Assembly (NCBI GenBank): GCA_031213475.1
Contig: JARUPZ010000021.1
Coordinates: forward strand, 7,385,420 to 7,449,419
DNA length: 64,000 bases
From: Nereocystis luetkeana
Lineage: Eukaryota; Sar; Phaeophyceae; Laminariales; Laminariaceae
Direction: 5' to 3'
The translations under genes were made by a program, and so were the position numbers. Positions 22,736 to 34,739 of the stretch are shown one piece after another. Each line of letters begins with the position of its first letter. Position 1 is the first letter of the stretch. The notes beneath the pieces were generated by a model. That model saw nothing but the letters and a program-made list of their open reading frames with translations. It did no database searches and was not told where the DNA came from.

Positions 22736-25134
22736 AATAACAAACGCAGAAAAACGAAAAAAAAATATATATATCAAGCCCAAAACATGTAAGAGCCGCT
22801 TTAGCAGCGACGCAGAGTAACGCGTCGCGATAACGTCGATTGGAGTACGGCGGCAGCAGCGGATGTGCAAGCCGGCAAATGGCAAGCGAACGTCAATATC
22901 AGTTTCGATTAAACAGTACTTCGAAGTATCTCTGGAAAAGCAAAGGACTAACAAAGCGGAACACGGGGCGTCTAAAGAAAATCAGCTGGTAAGCACATAA
23001 ATGTACGCGGTGTACGAGTGTGTTCATATTTCGCTGCCAGCACAGCACTTTGAAAGCGGCGGCACTTGTCAACCGAACAGTTCAGTAGTTCAGAGATATC
23101 TGGTTGCTCTCTCTGTGCCGGATGGAGACTGCAACAACAGTTCTCAAATATGAACAAAATGAGCACCGATAAAAGCAGGAAAACCAGTTCAGCCGGCAGA
23201 GCAGCATAAATAATGAAAGAAGCTCACCTTACACTAAAAACGAATACACGGATCGACAAGTAGTTATATGCCAGGTGGCAAGTGCATAAAACTACTGGAT
23301 AGTTGCAGCAGCTACGCACCCACAAAATAGGCAAAGCAAACCCGTAGAGAACAGCCAACAGAGGACAATCGGAGACCTCGTGGAAGTTGGTTCCTGTCTC
23401 CCACGACGACGAAACACAACAACACCAGTAGTTCGACGAAGCACAGATCTGTCTCTCGTATACAACAATAAACAGGTACAGGCACAAACCCTGTAGAGGC
23501 TCGGTTGAAGACCATAACTATACCCCACACCCATCTCCAATAAAACAAAACTCCTATTAGAAAAGGTAGAATAGGCGCAGACCTCGAGAAAGCTCGTGCT
23601 TGTCTCCCACGACTGGAAATGCAACCCTACCACTCCCACGAGGTACCGACTTTCCCATCTAATCCGTCATAATAATGCAAGTACAGGTAGGACTGGCACA
23701 GACCCCGTGTAAAGCTCAGTTGACGAAATTATTCGCTCTCCACGAGGCACCGGCCTTTCTCTCCTTTTATAATTCATGAGGGCATAGAAGCATAGCTCAA
23801 CAAAAGGTAGAAAGCGAAAACCAAACGGAACCAACAACAACAAACAACAACATAGCAGATACCAGCAAAAACAATAATAGTGTAAACATAATTTCCGTGG
23901 AACACATCATCTCGATGCAATTTCTTGGCGCTCCTTTTAAACTGAGCTTCATGCTTTTATTCCATCAGGTTGTTTCTTATTGATTGGTATAAACTGTGCA
24001 CTTGAGGACTAACTAACAAGTGCTTGGTGCGTTGACGAACAAAACAAACTCGGTCACACTAGTAGTTCAGCTGTACAGCAGTACCTGAAAAATGTTATAT
24101 GTTTTTGATGATATTGAAACACCAGGTACACAGTAGGCTCTTATGAATGCAACAACATCTGGCTCTACCATGACTCACGCCCAGCAGTAGTAGGTCGGTT
24201 CTACGATTGGAACACAAGATATCCGTTGAATCGTTTGGTGTTTACGCCGTCGTCAGTTTTCTGTCATACACGTATGTCACAACTCGACCCAAAAAGGTAC
24301 ATTGTATCTGTTGGATCTTTCACATTAGATTCAAGTCGATCGCTATCGATAAAATTCGAGATCTGATATCGGCCTAGCTCGTATAAACATTTTCATACCC
24401 TGGTACAGAGGAACTCGGTAAAACCCAAGGTACTCTAGACCAAACGGCATCTCCCCGTGAATCCTATTGCAGGAACTTGTGGGTCATGCCCACAGCAGAA
24501 CACGTGGAGTCAAGTGCCGCGTTCAAAGCGACGAGTTGCATACGGTGACAGTAGTAATAATAGTGAACGGGCAGAGAGACAGATGGCAAGTGGATACCCG
24601 GCCCGGGAATCCTAAAGCGAGCACACTCGGGCGCGCTGCACGAACCGCAGGTCACATCACGTTCGGGTTTTTTTTTTCATTCGTGTTTTCCTCTGGCGAT
24701 AGAAATAAAGGGCCGGGGGGCTAATCTGTGTGCTGTAACGTTTTGACTCTCACTTGTGCCATCCCAACAAAGCCTCAAGGTACAAAGGGACAACCAGAAA
24801 TGGATAGGGTAGCCATCAAGGTCAAGAGATAAGACACACGCCTGGGAACTATATGCTTTTGAGTGTGTCCGTTGCCTCCCCGGTAAAACAAAGAGAAAAC
24901 GCTTGAAGCAAAACGAAAGGAAAACAGCGGGGGAAAGCTACTGTGCGAGTACTACGAACCGTACATAGTTGTATTAGTATGCGCATAGTAAGTACCCCTG
25001 TGCACAATCAATTCAATAAAAACGAGAGATATCGGGGTCTCGCACAATCTGGAAAACAAGTCAAGAAAACTACATTGGTATGGGATGCGTAAAACGATCC
25101 CCAGCGCGTGCAAGCGCACCTCTTTGATTGGACA
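22736..25134. other. No gene recognised
   Basis: Around 23370-23770 the words GTCTCCCACGAC, CACAGACC and GTACAGG recur, suggesting a strongly worn tandem repeat. No frame has recognisable motifs. Confidence 0.35.
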
Positions 25135-25505
25135 CCATGTTATAGATCGGGAGCTTACAGGTCATGAGGTCGAGGGTCAGGATGAGGCAAGTAGCTCGGG
25201 CATGAGCCTGTTCGATGGATCACCGTCTATAGTCCGCATCGGATAGATCAGGATTACAACACAAGCCTTCAATATGAAAATATTAAAGAGCACCAAGACC
25301 AACCTCAAGTCTGGCCACGACCCAGCCGAGCCGAGACAAGCGCTCGCACGTGTCCCGGAGAGGTGAAGCGTGCTTCTGACGCTAGGGAAAAGGTCTCCCA
25401 GGTATGTAGATGATAAACTGATTGCGTTGTGTCACGCGTTGAGAGCGATGACCAAGGCAACACGTAGGACCGCCGAAAAAGAGGAGCGACAACCCATACC
25501 ATGCG
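25135..25505 (+). repeat. Dispersed repeat R2, copy 2, with an intron-like extra segment
   Basis: This matches 18965-19300. After GAAAAGGTC it has about 50 extra bases and then rejoins at GCGATGACCAAGGCAACACG. The extra part contains GTATGT near its start and TTGAG near its end, giving a possible GT-AG boundary. It is too short and the context too worn to call an intron. Confidence 0.65.
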
Positions 25506-26049
25506 GAGGGGCCGTCAATGACGTGGCCGCTGCTGATACACAACGCAAGCCGACACGGCCTGAAACTGTAAAACTTTCAATGGGGTTAGCTTTGCGCTTT
25601 TGTATTGTTCGGGGCGATTAAAGAGTTTTTAGGCCGTTCATAGTCAGGAAAACAATCGTCATCGATAAACCAATCCAAACCTAGCGGAAAGTAACACACA
25701 CGTCACATAGGTAGGCTGAATAGTCTCAACTTTGTCTGCTGCTGCTACTGTTGCTGCTGCTGCTGCGACAGCACACAGAATACCTAATGCCAGCAGGGCA
25801 CGAGATGTACTATTTGTGTACATCGGAAGCACCACAGCAGCAAGTATCGGAGTAGAACCATACCGCTGTCTTCGTCAGCGCCGGCGCGCTGTACACATGA
25901 CCGCGACATGTCGATCGTGGAGCCTGCGGACGAAATTCCATCAGAACCGAACCCTCAACAGCCGGCATCGGATGGTTGTGCGCGGCGTTTGTCCCGCTTC
26001 TTCAAATGGATGGGAAGGCTGCCTCTCTTGTTCATAATACTTCTTCTCG

Positions 26050-26308
26050 AGTTCTTGTATCGTTCCTCATCATGAGAGAGGGGAGCTGTTGAAAGATTGG
26101 TTAGATACAGGTTTGATGCCCGGCATCAAGACGACTCTGCTCTCCCTATATTAATCCGCAAGACAGGTAAAGGCACTTGCCCGAGGAACTTGCCTCGGAC
26201 GCTTGTCTGCTCTTCTCCTAAAGGCTATCCTAACCATTGTACTCCAGGGTAAAAATCAGAGCCCCGGGAATACTATTTGGGTATCCACGGCTTCGATACC
26301 ACAGACTA
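26050..26308 (-). repeat. Dispersed repeat R1, copy 2 (inverted)
   Basis: This is the reverse complement of 18171-18440. The conserved words are GGTATCGAAG, CGGGGCTCTGA, GTACAATGGTTAGGATAGCC and GGGAGAGCAGA. R2 copy 2 lies about 550 bases to its left, so R1 and R2 neighbour each other twice but in different relative orientation. Confidence 0.75.
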
Positions 26309-26588
26309 GATCATAACCACTTCTTTAGCTTCACACTGTATCATATCACATTAGCCCACCCTGACTCGTCGAATATGTAGACCACACGACGGTCAAGAGA
26401 TAATACCGGTGTCATCGAAAAATAACGGATAAAGGGGTCGAAGATGCGGCGATTCGAAACGACGTCCTAAGGCAATAGATTTCCCCACACCTCGTATGGA
26501 GGCCTAGGCGTCACGGACTATAATATTGTCAGGAACGCCTGATAACAGAGGGCGCAAACAACCGAAACAGAAAAGGTCAGGGGTTCTT

Positions 26589-27299
26589 CTACATACATAC
26601 CGCTGTAGTCTCATATTCATAGGGTATCATGTACAAGAGGGGCTCGCCGCGGCGTGCTGACGCCCGCTGGTGACTTCGCGCATGCCCGTCTTGGGTAAAC
26701 ACGTACCGATATGCAACTCGAGACTGTAGTGCGACAGTACTGCCGAGGGGTGCATTATTAACAACAACTTTGAGTGAAATGAATTGAAGCGTTGGAGCTT
26801 CAAGAAAAACGACAATTACCATCCACCATCCGGCACAACAACACATAACTCGTTCATACAGCAGCAAGCAGCACATTTTTTTTTTAAGTGGCACATACGA
26901 GACGCTTGGTGTCCGAACTGTATACGTAATATGCATATGGCCACGAAACAGTTTGGTTGAGCAGCAGGCGATCAAGCTAATCGACACTGCGAAGCGCCGG
27001 CGATTACGTTGGTGCAGCAAACTCAGCAGCATCAAGCAAAAACGGCAGCAGCGGCAGCATGGCGTGCAAGTACGTATCGTAGGAAATCTATTCTGGCACG
27101 ACACTTCCGTCGATACGTCAAACACCTTGTCAACTACGAGACGGTACTCGTACAGCTTCCGAACCAGATGGGCCCGTCTTTCAACTTGATGACGCGAAAA
27201 AACATTCCCAAGAGGGGGTGGCCTGCACATTAACACTGTCACGGGGCTTACCAGCCAAACCATATCGCAGGCATAGCAACGACAGCAGCAGGACAGCAC
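26589..27299 (-). other. Longest open frame in the window (236 codons), not supported as a gene
   Basis: The frame is rich in Cys, Val and Arg because the DNA is rich in CAG/CTG and ACA/TGT triplets. Two plus-strand frames overlap it. I see no domain, signal peptide or splice context. It is recorded because of its length only. Confidence 0.2.
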
Positions 27300-27489
27300 A
27301 TTAGTAGCACGTGCATAGCAGCAGAATCAGAGCAGGGAGCACAACAACAGCAAGAGCGCTAGCACATCATCCACGCTCGAGGCTTCCCCTGGCACAAACG
27401 CCGGCGAAGGGTAGCCCGGTGGAGCACGAGGAGGAAAGCCATGATACTATGTCCGAGGCCCACCTACTCCGTCAGGCGGATTGCACGAG

Positions 27490-27565
27490 GAGGAGATGCA
27501 GCAGCAGTAGGAGCAGCAGCAGCAGCAACAACAACAGGGCAGCGGCAGTAACAGCAGCAGTATAG
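27490..27565. repeat. CAG/CAA/CGGCAG triplet-rich stretch
   Basis: GCAGCAGTAGGAGCAGCAGC is followed by further CAGCAACAACAACAGGGCAG. Triplet-rich DNA continues at lower density from 27010 to 27740. Confidence 0.7.
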
Positions 27566-27659
27566 CACAACATCACGCACGCCCCATGCCGCTCTCGGCA
27601 CAGCAGTCGAGGCAGGAAAGCACCGTGGGGCACGACGAGGGAAGGTCAACCGGCGTCCC

Positions 27660-27730
27660 CGATGAAGGTAGTTTGGTGCTGGGTGAATCTCGTCTACTAA
27701 AGTCAAGTTGTGGGTTCGAGTCTCACCGAG
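27660..27730 (+). other. tRNA-like sequence related to 14.2 kb
   Basis: GGTAGTTTGGTGCTGG (A-box-like) is followed by TCTACTAAA and the B-box GTGGGTTCGAGTCTCACC. It aligns with the minus-strand sequence at 14199-14272 through TACTAA, TTGTGGGTTC and CCGAG. It lacks a good acceptor stem. Confidence 0.35.
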
Positions 27731-27734
27731 CACA

Positions 27735-28536
27735 CACTCCATTCGTCTCGACAGCAGCAAGCACGACGAGGAAAAGCACAATCATACCCATGAGGGTGAG
27801 CAACGAAACATGTTGCAGGGTGAGCGTAACGCGCACAGACATGCATACATGTACACGTCGTACTAGTACGACCTGGTCTCCTTCATAAGTTCTTCTTATT
27901 TTCTTGACTGTGGCATATTATTACAAAACGCCTTAACCACACAACCAAAACTCCAAGACGTATGTGACACCGTCTGTAAGTACGGTGTGCACAACAATTG
28001 TTTTCGTTGACACCATATGTTCCTCCACCACACACAGTGCCGCTCCTACCGCGGCGTAGGCTCATCCGATTGGGGCTACACCAAAGACCCCGTCTTCTGT
28101 GTTACGGAATATGGTCGCCCGGCACGCACGGCAGCGCAAGATGCCCGCGACAGTCGTTTCGCGACCACATGCTATATTTTACGAATCTCTACAGTTATGC
28201 GCAAAACTCGTGCTTTCACACGCAAAATAGCCCGAGTCGTCATATCGACACTCGTTTCTGGAACGCCCAACCCCCAACGCTCAAACAACGGGGGAGCATG
28301 AGACCGGCTACCCCAGCTCTAAGTCTCCACACTCTCGCCGTCATGTGCCGTCAAAAACCTTGGAGGATGCGGCCTCTCCAGGTTTGGCCTTTCTTTGGAG
28401 AAGAGATCCAATATGGGTGCTGGCCTCGAAAACAGAATATTTTCACCGTCACGACCGAGCATAGATTCCGGTTGACGGCACATTTGCCCCTTGACGGACA
28501 GGCGTCAAGGGCATTCTAATTATCAAACCTATTATA
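27735..28536. other. No gene recognised
   Basis: A self-complementary GTCGTACTAGTACGAC lies at about 27856-27871. A 173-codon frame (27998-28519) overlaps another frame and shows no known motif. Confidence 0.35.
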
Positions 28537-28880
28537 ATTTCGAAGAAGGCTCGACAAGCCAAACGTAGGCCTCACGGGGCACAGGTTGGCCGTCAATCAA
28601 CCTCTTTCGCCACGGGACAGTGATTAGTCAAGTATGACCCACACAACTATTAATAGTAGTCCAACTCACAGCTGGCCCTAAACGTTTCTGTAAGGAACGA
28701 ACACATCACAGCCGGATCCCAATGGTGAGAACTATCTTATTTGAGAAGAGATTTTGAAGGGCCAACCGTAGGCCTGACGGGGCAAAGGTAGGCCGTACAC
28801 CAATAATTGCTTCGGCCACGAGAAACTCACAAGTCAAGTATCGACCAATTATCTGGTTCAAATCACAGCTGACGCACTCA
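28537..28880. repeat. Diverged tandem duplication (about 200-bp period)
   Basis: The first unit has CCAAACGTAGGCCTCACGGG, GGCCGTCAATC, GTCAAGTAT and CTCACAGCTG. The second (from 28737) has CCAACCGTAGGCCTGACGGG, GGCCGTACACC, GTCAAGTAT and ATCACAGCTG. The first unit carries AAC-TA-TTAA-TA-G-TA-GTCC where the second has AAT-TA-TCTGG, another TA-flanked insertion. Confidence 0.65.
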
Positions 28881-29169
28881 CACCCGGCCAACCGGTAGCC
28901 AGGGCACGGCGCAAGCACGCCTGAGGCCGCCTCCGAAACAGCCGGGGTCGGGGATCACGATGAGGCAGTTTCTTCCCGTGATATTAACCTCATTTCGCGC
29001 TAGCACGAACAACCCAAAGAAAATAGGTCTAATATGAGCGCTGAGAGCACAGGGCCGACAATATAGTACGTGTATCCATATGTATACGCTATTAACAAAA
29101 ATATTATGTGTACTGTATGTATATATCGCACCCAGGATATTTCCTATCTCAATAATAGTCTATTGAGTC

Positions 29170-29430
29170 TACAATTGATTCAAGACGCAGTGTGTTCATG
29201 AAATTTGTCTTGACAATTGGTTTAGGCGACTGTAAATTTTTTCGAATTGTCCACACAATCGATTTCGGCGATGGATTGCCGACCAATGGTAATTGTTCAG
29301 ACAATAATTGATGTCGGCGTTCGCCCACTAATTGAACGTGGCTACAAAATGATTTTCAACGATTGATTGTGAATTAATTGCCTAGTACCTGGTATGATTT
29401 TTCCTGAATTGGAATTGTCCAAAAAATATA
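29170..29430. repeat. Worn AATTGATT-type repeat
   Basis: Variants of CAATTGATTTNGGCGA recur at 29175, 29215, 29255, 29300 and 29370. TACCTGGTA sits inside it at 29386-29394. Confidence 0.45.
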
Positions 29431-29501
29431 TGTCGAGGACTTTTATGTGAGCAACAGGTTTCTATAGGGGTCTTTGCCAAAATCGGACCAACGCCCAGAC
29501 G

Positions 29502-29577
29502 GGTAGGGTGACTCGTGTACTGAGCCAAGCTGGGGAGACTATGAGGGGTTTTAGTGGGTTCAAATCCCACACTACCT
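29502..29577 (+). other. tRNA-like 3-prime half
   Basis: GTGGGTTCAAATCCCAC makes a perfect T-arm (five pairs, seven-base loop). The first and last five bases of the 76-base span (GGTAG and CTACC) pair. The D arm is poor and no anticodon arm can be formed, so this is a relic at best. Confidence 0.25.
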
Positions 29578-29784
29578 GATCAGCGAGTCGGGAGAGATAA
29601 TATCTAGACTCAGGTGTAGGTGCCTACATCCTAGGAATAAACCACACTTTAATGACGGCCACAGACAGGCCCGACCAAGGTGGAAGAAACGAACCGGGTT
29701 CGAATCGGTACACGAAAACGCTAGAAATATGTGTGAACAGGGGTTTCCTCTCGCTCTACGGGGCAGAAAAAACAAATTAATCAT

Positions 29785-31035
29785 GTATGTATACCTGGCC
29801 ACTTTTAGGCTAATAATATCAGTTAGTTAACTCTGAAATCAAATACAAAACACACCCCAGGAGTCCTGCTATTGTTCAGGCTGACCTAGTAATTGATTTT
29901 AGCTCGAAAAGGCCAAGGTATATCTGTTCTTTTCTATCCTGTCTAGCTTTCAACTGATTTAGGCCAACTTTGAACCAATCAGAGAGGCCAAACGTACATT
30001 GTTTTTTCTCTCCGTATGCGCCTGCCCTCTCTCCGTTGACATTCTTCTGTGCTAGCGTTTAAACCCTGTACTCGTATATATATACGTCGTACACAAAATT
30101 GCGTCTCTGTACATGCATGCATACATATATATTTCATTTTTCTTTCATCATTCCCGTTTGTACATCTTTGTGTCTTTGTTAGTATGGTCCGTTTTGCCTT
30201 TTTCTTTCCTTTTTTTTGCGTTTTGCTATCTGCGTCTGTTTCTGTTTTGTTTTGTGTTTTTTGCTTAGCTTCATCTTCTTTTTTAGGTTTTTATCTGCTA
30301 TTAATAGTCTCCTTTTTGCTTCCCTGGTGTCCGCGGTGGTGGAGTGCGTATGCTTGTTTTTTGTTTTTGCCTCTCAGAGTCTGTATTTGCTTCAGGTATT
30401 TCTTCCACTCCAGAGTTATTGGAGCCTGTCCTGCGACCACGGACTGCATTGAATTGTGAATTAATGTGAGAACAACAAAAACAACAACAACATACATGCG
30501 TACGTGGGTTTCACTTTTTCGTTTTGGGGGTGATCGACCTGCTTCATCAGTTCGTAGTTATGTCATCGTAATTGTTGCGATTTGTGATATGTACTCTGCT
30601 GTTGTTTCCTATGGTCACAGCAGCAGTCGATACAGCACCATGGTATTTGTCTGCCCCACCTTGCATCGAGGTAGGTGTGGTCTCAAGTTTGGTACGGCAA
30701 GATAGTTTCGTGCCGATCAGGCGGTTCCGGGAGGACGGTTTATTAAAACGATTTAAAGTTGTCAGGGGGGGGGGGGCGCCAGAGAAAAAATCAATAAAGC
30801 CTACTATAATAATAGTGACAATCTGCAGGTCTTAGTGGAGCCCGTGGTATCTACACCCTCAAGAAAACCAAACAATTAAGATTTTGGAGGCCATGTGGCT
30901 TTGGGCGCATTCTTGTTGACCGGACTTTCATGGACTCGTGGCGCGCGTTTTTTACTTGGTTTTAGTATGTTCTTGATTTTAGCTCTCAAAACGGATCAGG
31001 TATAATACCTAATTTTGGCATGTATGTGCCCTATC
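29785..31035. repeat. Left arm of a large inverted duplication
   Basis: Two parts match downstream DNA in reverse. 29785-30130 matches 34740-35465 (the latter split by a SINE). 30185-31035 matches 32940-33660. Landmarks are GGCCACTTTTAG, CAATCAGAGAGGCC, TGTACTCGTATATATATACG, the F-prime repeat, CACAGCAGCAGT, a run of 12 G at 30767, and TACTTGGTT to TTGGCATGTAT at the inner end. Where the right arm has TGTACTCG-TA-CGTCG, this arm has a TATATATATA expansion. Confidence 0.75.
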
Positions 31036-31418
31036 TTAGATCATGCGATATTGCAAGATACGGTGTATCGAGATGTCGTATCCATATTATCCCGAATTCT
31101 GGGGGATAATATCTATCGTATCCCGTCGAAAACACTCTCGATACTGCGAACCATAATATTATTTCTCTCCACATCGTATATATTTGAGCGCGCTCAGTTA
31201 TCCCAGCTCTGTATCACAGCGTCAGATTTAGTAATGGCAGATAGGATATGTGCCGAGGTAAGCGATCAAATAACTACTACTAATTTTTAATACTGCTGTC
31301 CATGAGCTGTGACAGGCCCTGTACTACTCAGTGTATGCATCGAAGATTCAATTCACCTTTCGAAATTTTGGAATCGATTGCTTTTCGGGCTTCGACACAA
31401 AAGTTTTACAATATTATA

Positions 31419-31526
31419 TTACGGGGGACCATAGTTAATAGGACCTATGGTATTATACATAAAAACCTATATATTTGACCATTTTTATCAACAATATTTG
31501 GTCCTATTAAGTATGGTCCCCCGTAA
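31419..31526. mobile_element. MITE-A copy 2 (108 bp)
   Basis: TTACGGGGGACCATAGTTAA faces TTAAGTATGGTCCCCCGTAA, an inverted end of about 27 bases that includes AATAGGACC/GGTCCTATT. It lies between the arms of the inverted duplication. Confidence 0.8.
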
Positions 31527-31707
31527 TAGTAATTTTTTTCCCGATCTATATTCTGGCCGTGCTATGACATAGTTTCGTTAGTTTTGACGGTGGTTCCATC
31601 CCTTCTATCCAGCCACCGTAGAACCGCCTGCGCAGGCGAAGTTTCGGAAGAACCTGCCATTAAAAGAAAGCACGTTAGTTTCAGTAAAAGCCCACTCAAT
31701 CAAATTG

Positions 31708-32187
31708 CATATTTGCCTGATTGAGAGCGAAGTATCTGATTGAGAGCGAGAGCCCAATAAATTGAAATTTCGGGTCCAGACGCCTCTTCTTGCCATTTCT
31801 TGGTAAGTAGGGGACGGGCTATTCCAAGAAGCGGCGCAGATTGAAGGTCTCGTCAGCAGCGTCGCGAGCATATATATGCGTGTCATCGTTATCGGATGCC
31901 GCAGCTAGGAGCTAGACAAGTTGCTAGATTTCCCCAGATTGGCTATTATTCCTGCCTCAAACTGTTTCGCCTCGGGCGGTGGGCTCTACTGTAGCTTCTG
32001 CTCCCGGCTGTAGCTCCGCAACGAGAGACTCCCACACGATGACCAGGGTAGCGGCTTGAAGCTACGGGCTAGCCCTTCAATTCAAGCTACACATCAAGCT
32101 CCACCTCTCAGCGGTAGTCCGGCTACAGCGTATCGCGCAATCTCGCTCTCAATCAGATACTACGCTCTCAATCAGGCGAATATGTTG
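31708..32187. repeat. Inner inverted repeat, about 48-bp arms
   Basis: The left arm (31708-31755) contains TGCCTGATTGAGAGCG, AGTATC and TGATTGAGAGCGAGA. The right arm (32139-32187) is its reverse complement. Each arm is itself a direct repeat of TGATTGAGAGCG. The loop (31756-32138) has many AGCTCC/GGAGCT/AGCTAC words, but no gene was recognised. Confidence 0.7.
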
Positions 32188-32199
32188 TTTCAATGTTGT

Positions 32200-32470
32200 A
32201 AGATTCGCCACGAAGAGCACGCAGCGGCCAGCGAACGAACACACACGCACGCACGCATACACCGGCACGCACACACTAGCTCAGCAGCAGCAGCAGGAGA
32301 AGCTAGCACCAGCTCGCAAAGTGGGCGGCCTGAGAGGGCGGTTTTACGGCGGGTGCGGCTGGTGCTATCAAATAGCGCTATTATGATACCCTGGTCGATT
32401 ATTCTACACAGATAGACGTACTCTCGCACCGACCAGCATCAGCGGCAGCAGCAGCACGAACAAGCGGGGG
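32200..32470. repeat. CACG and CAG microsatellite-rich DNA
   Basis: (CACG)n-like ACACACACGCACGCACGCAT lies at 32240 and CAGCAGCAGCAGCAGGAG at 32280, with CAGCAGCAGC again at 32440. Confidence 0.7.
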
Positions 32471-32611
32471 ATAGAGGAGCAGCACGAGCTCTCTCGCTTT
32501 TGTAGCTGCTACGGCACAGCTATTATAGGTATTATTTTCGTTCCTCTCGCGAGAAACACCACAAGACCTATATATACCCTCGTAGTTACACAGCAAACAA
32601 ACGTGACACAA

Positions 32612-32753
32612 TTACGGGGGGCCATCATACCTGGTCGTAAATAGGACTATTAATAAATACTACTGGTATTGGCAAAAACAGGTAAATAAATATATTATAT
32701 GGGTTTTCGTATGTGGATGTACCGTAGGCCCTATTTAATATGATCCCCCGTAA
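32612..32753. mobile_element. MITE-A copy 3 (142 bp)
   Basis: The ends are TTACGGGGGGCCAT and ATGATCCCCCGTAA. The left end carries an extra CATACCTGGTC between CCAT and GTAAATAGG compared with copies 1 and 2. Confidence 0.75.
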
Positions 32754-32939
32754 ACCTATACTCGTAACGTACAACCGTTTCGGCATTGTACTACCTTGAA
32801 AACACAATCAGGCTATTAGTTCATACCAGATATATATGTTCTTTTGGGGGGGGGTCCTGCGACACACATGCCTGCCGCTATACCAGGTAGACGCGAATTA
32901 TTATCAAGCCGTTTGGACTCTACTAAGTACTAATATTAT

Positions 32940-33660
32940 TATAATTCAGGGCAAATAAATGCCAAAGTCAGGCATACCTGATCCGTTTGAGCCAAAACCA
33001 GGAATACACTTCAACCAAGTAAAAAACGCGCGCCTCGAGCGGTGTTTTCTTCGTGAAAGTCCGGTAAAAAAGAATGAGCCTAAAGCCACACGGCCTCCAA
33101 AACAATCTGAAATGTTTTGTTTCTCAAGGGGGTAGACACCACGGGCTCCACTTCGACCTGCAGAGAGTCAGTATTATAGTTGGCTTTGTTTGTTTCGCCA
33201 CGGCGAGAGCGCCAAGAGTATTTACTCTCCCCCCCCCCCCCCCCGTTGACAGCTTAAAATCATCTAGGCCGTCCTCGCGGAACCGCGCCTACTCGGCACG
33301 AAACTATCTTGCCATACAGCCTGAGATCACTTCGATGCGGGGTGGTGGAGACGAATACTCGTACCATGGTGATGTATCTACTGCTGTGACCATAGGAAAC
33401 AACAGCTGAGCACACATCACAAATCACAACACAACTTTAAAAATAACTGATGAAGCACGTCGCACACCCCAAAAACGAAAAAGTGAAACCAGCGTACGCA
33501 TGTATGTTGTTTTGTTGTTGTTGTTCTCACATTAACTCTCTGACGAAGGAGTCCGTGGTCACACAAAAGGTGCTGGAGCCCTAGGAAGATCCGAAAAACG
33601 AAAAAAAAAATCGGCTGCCTCAAAATACACAAACGAGACGAAGAAAGCGCACACGAGATA
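32940..33660. repeat. Right arm (inner part) of the large inverted duplication
   Basis: This is the reverse complement of 30185-31035 with many small differences. The C run at 33230-33245 faces the G run at 30767. The outer end is an F-prime repeat end (GTTGTTGTTCTCACATTAA), here less well kept. Confidence 0.75.
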
Positions 33661-34739
33661 AAACCAATGTGCAAACTGAACTAACATGGCCACGGGTATA
33701 TCCTCTCAACTATAACATAGAGTACCCCCGTTCCCACCACTAACCAACTCGTGGCTGCTGACTACAGCGGATGCTGTCTAAAGTGCTGCCTGCACCGTAC
33801 GAAACGCACGGTAGTCGTGAAAACGAAAGAAGAACACACCTGCCTGCTATCTGGAGTGCTGTCAGAGTGAAGACTCGCGGATATATATGCAGTGAAAAAA
33901 GGAGCAATCGAACCGTACTACCACACGAATATCAACGATCGCTATCTCTTCCTGGATTGTCTAACGTGCAGCACAGTTATGGTACCACGCCCATGATAAT
34001 TGCGTAGGTTATTCCCCATGATGAAGGGTATACAACTCGTTAATCTACAAAGACCAGCAGTGACGACGTTAATAACAAGTACCGGTAGATACTATTCTGC
34101 CTCGTGAAAAACAATACCAGGAAAAAAAAACTATGACCGCTTCTCTCGTGATGATGGTGTGCGCGCAGATCATGGGTCTCCGTGCACCGTCTTCCTGCCG
34201 CTCTTCATGGCCGCCTCATCGCCTTGGCCCAATCCACCCGCTCCTTTGCGCGTGCACTCGTTGCCATTCCCTTCCAGTCCATTTCAATTCTCCGTCATCC
34301 TGAAAAACAAACTGCTCCTCGCACTTACTTGCGGTTCTGATCTGAAAAATAAAAATTCTCGCGCAGGGGGAGGTCAATCCGTCTCTTCCCCGCACGTCGA
34401 CGCTCAGTCTCCCTCCTCCCTCGTCGTCGAATCCAGCCTCCTACCGGCGCAATAGACTGCGCCGTAGTGTGGCCTGTGGTGGCGCCTGCCTCCGCGTACG
34501 GACACCCCGATTGAGCATTGCTACTCTGCCGCAGCTGCCTAAAAAAGACGCGCGAATCGTAGGTCTCCGTGCCTGACGCACCACGTACGATCCAACTCTA
34601 CTGCCGCTTGAGCCTCGCGGCCACAGGCAGCAGCAAGAAGGTATCACTCCTTGAGGGTGAGTCCGGCCTTACACCCGCCAGAAAGACCTACCCCACTCGC
34701 TATAAGCCTGATAGGGCATGCCTCGCAGCATTCCTTGCC
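33661..34739. other. About 1.1 kb present only in the right arm
   Basis: The left arm passes from its outer to its inner part within about 60 bases, while this arm has about 1.1 kb more. It includes plus-strand frames at 34159-34455 (98 codons) and 34569-34778. No protein family is recognisable. It may be an insertion into the right arm or a deletion from the left. Confidence 0.45.

Noticed and set aside
22427..22954. 175- and 192-codon overlapping frames as genes on both strands
   Set aside because: They cover a diverged tandem duplication, and the translated repeats have no protein character.
26589..27299. 236-codon minus-strand frame as a gene
   Set aside because: Its length is explained by triplet-rich DNA. 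Overlapping plus-strand frames are as long as expected for the mirror of such DNA, and no motif is present.
29502..29577. Functional tRNA gene
   Set aside because: The T-arm and outer stem pair, but there is no anticodon arm and the D arm is poor.
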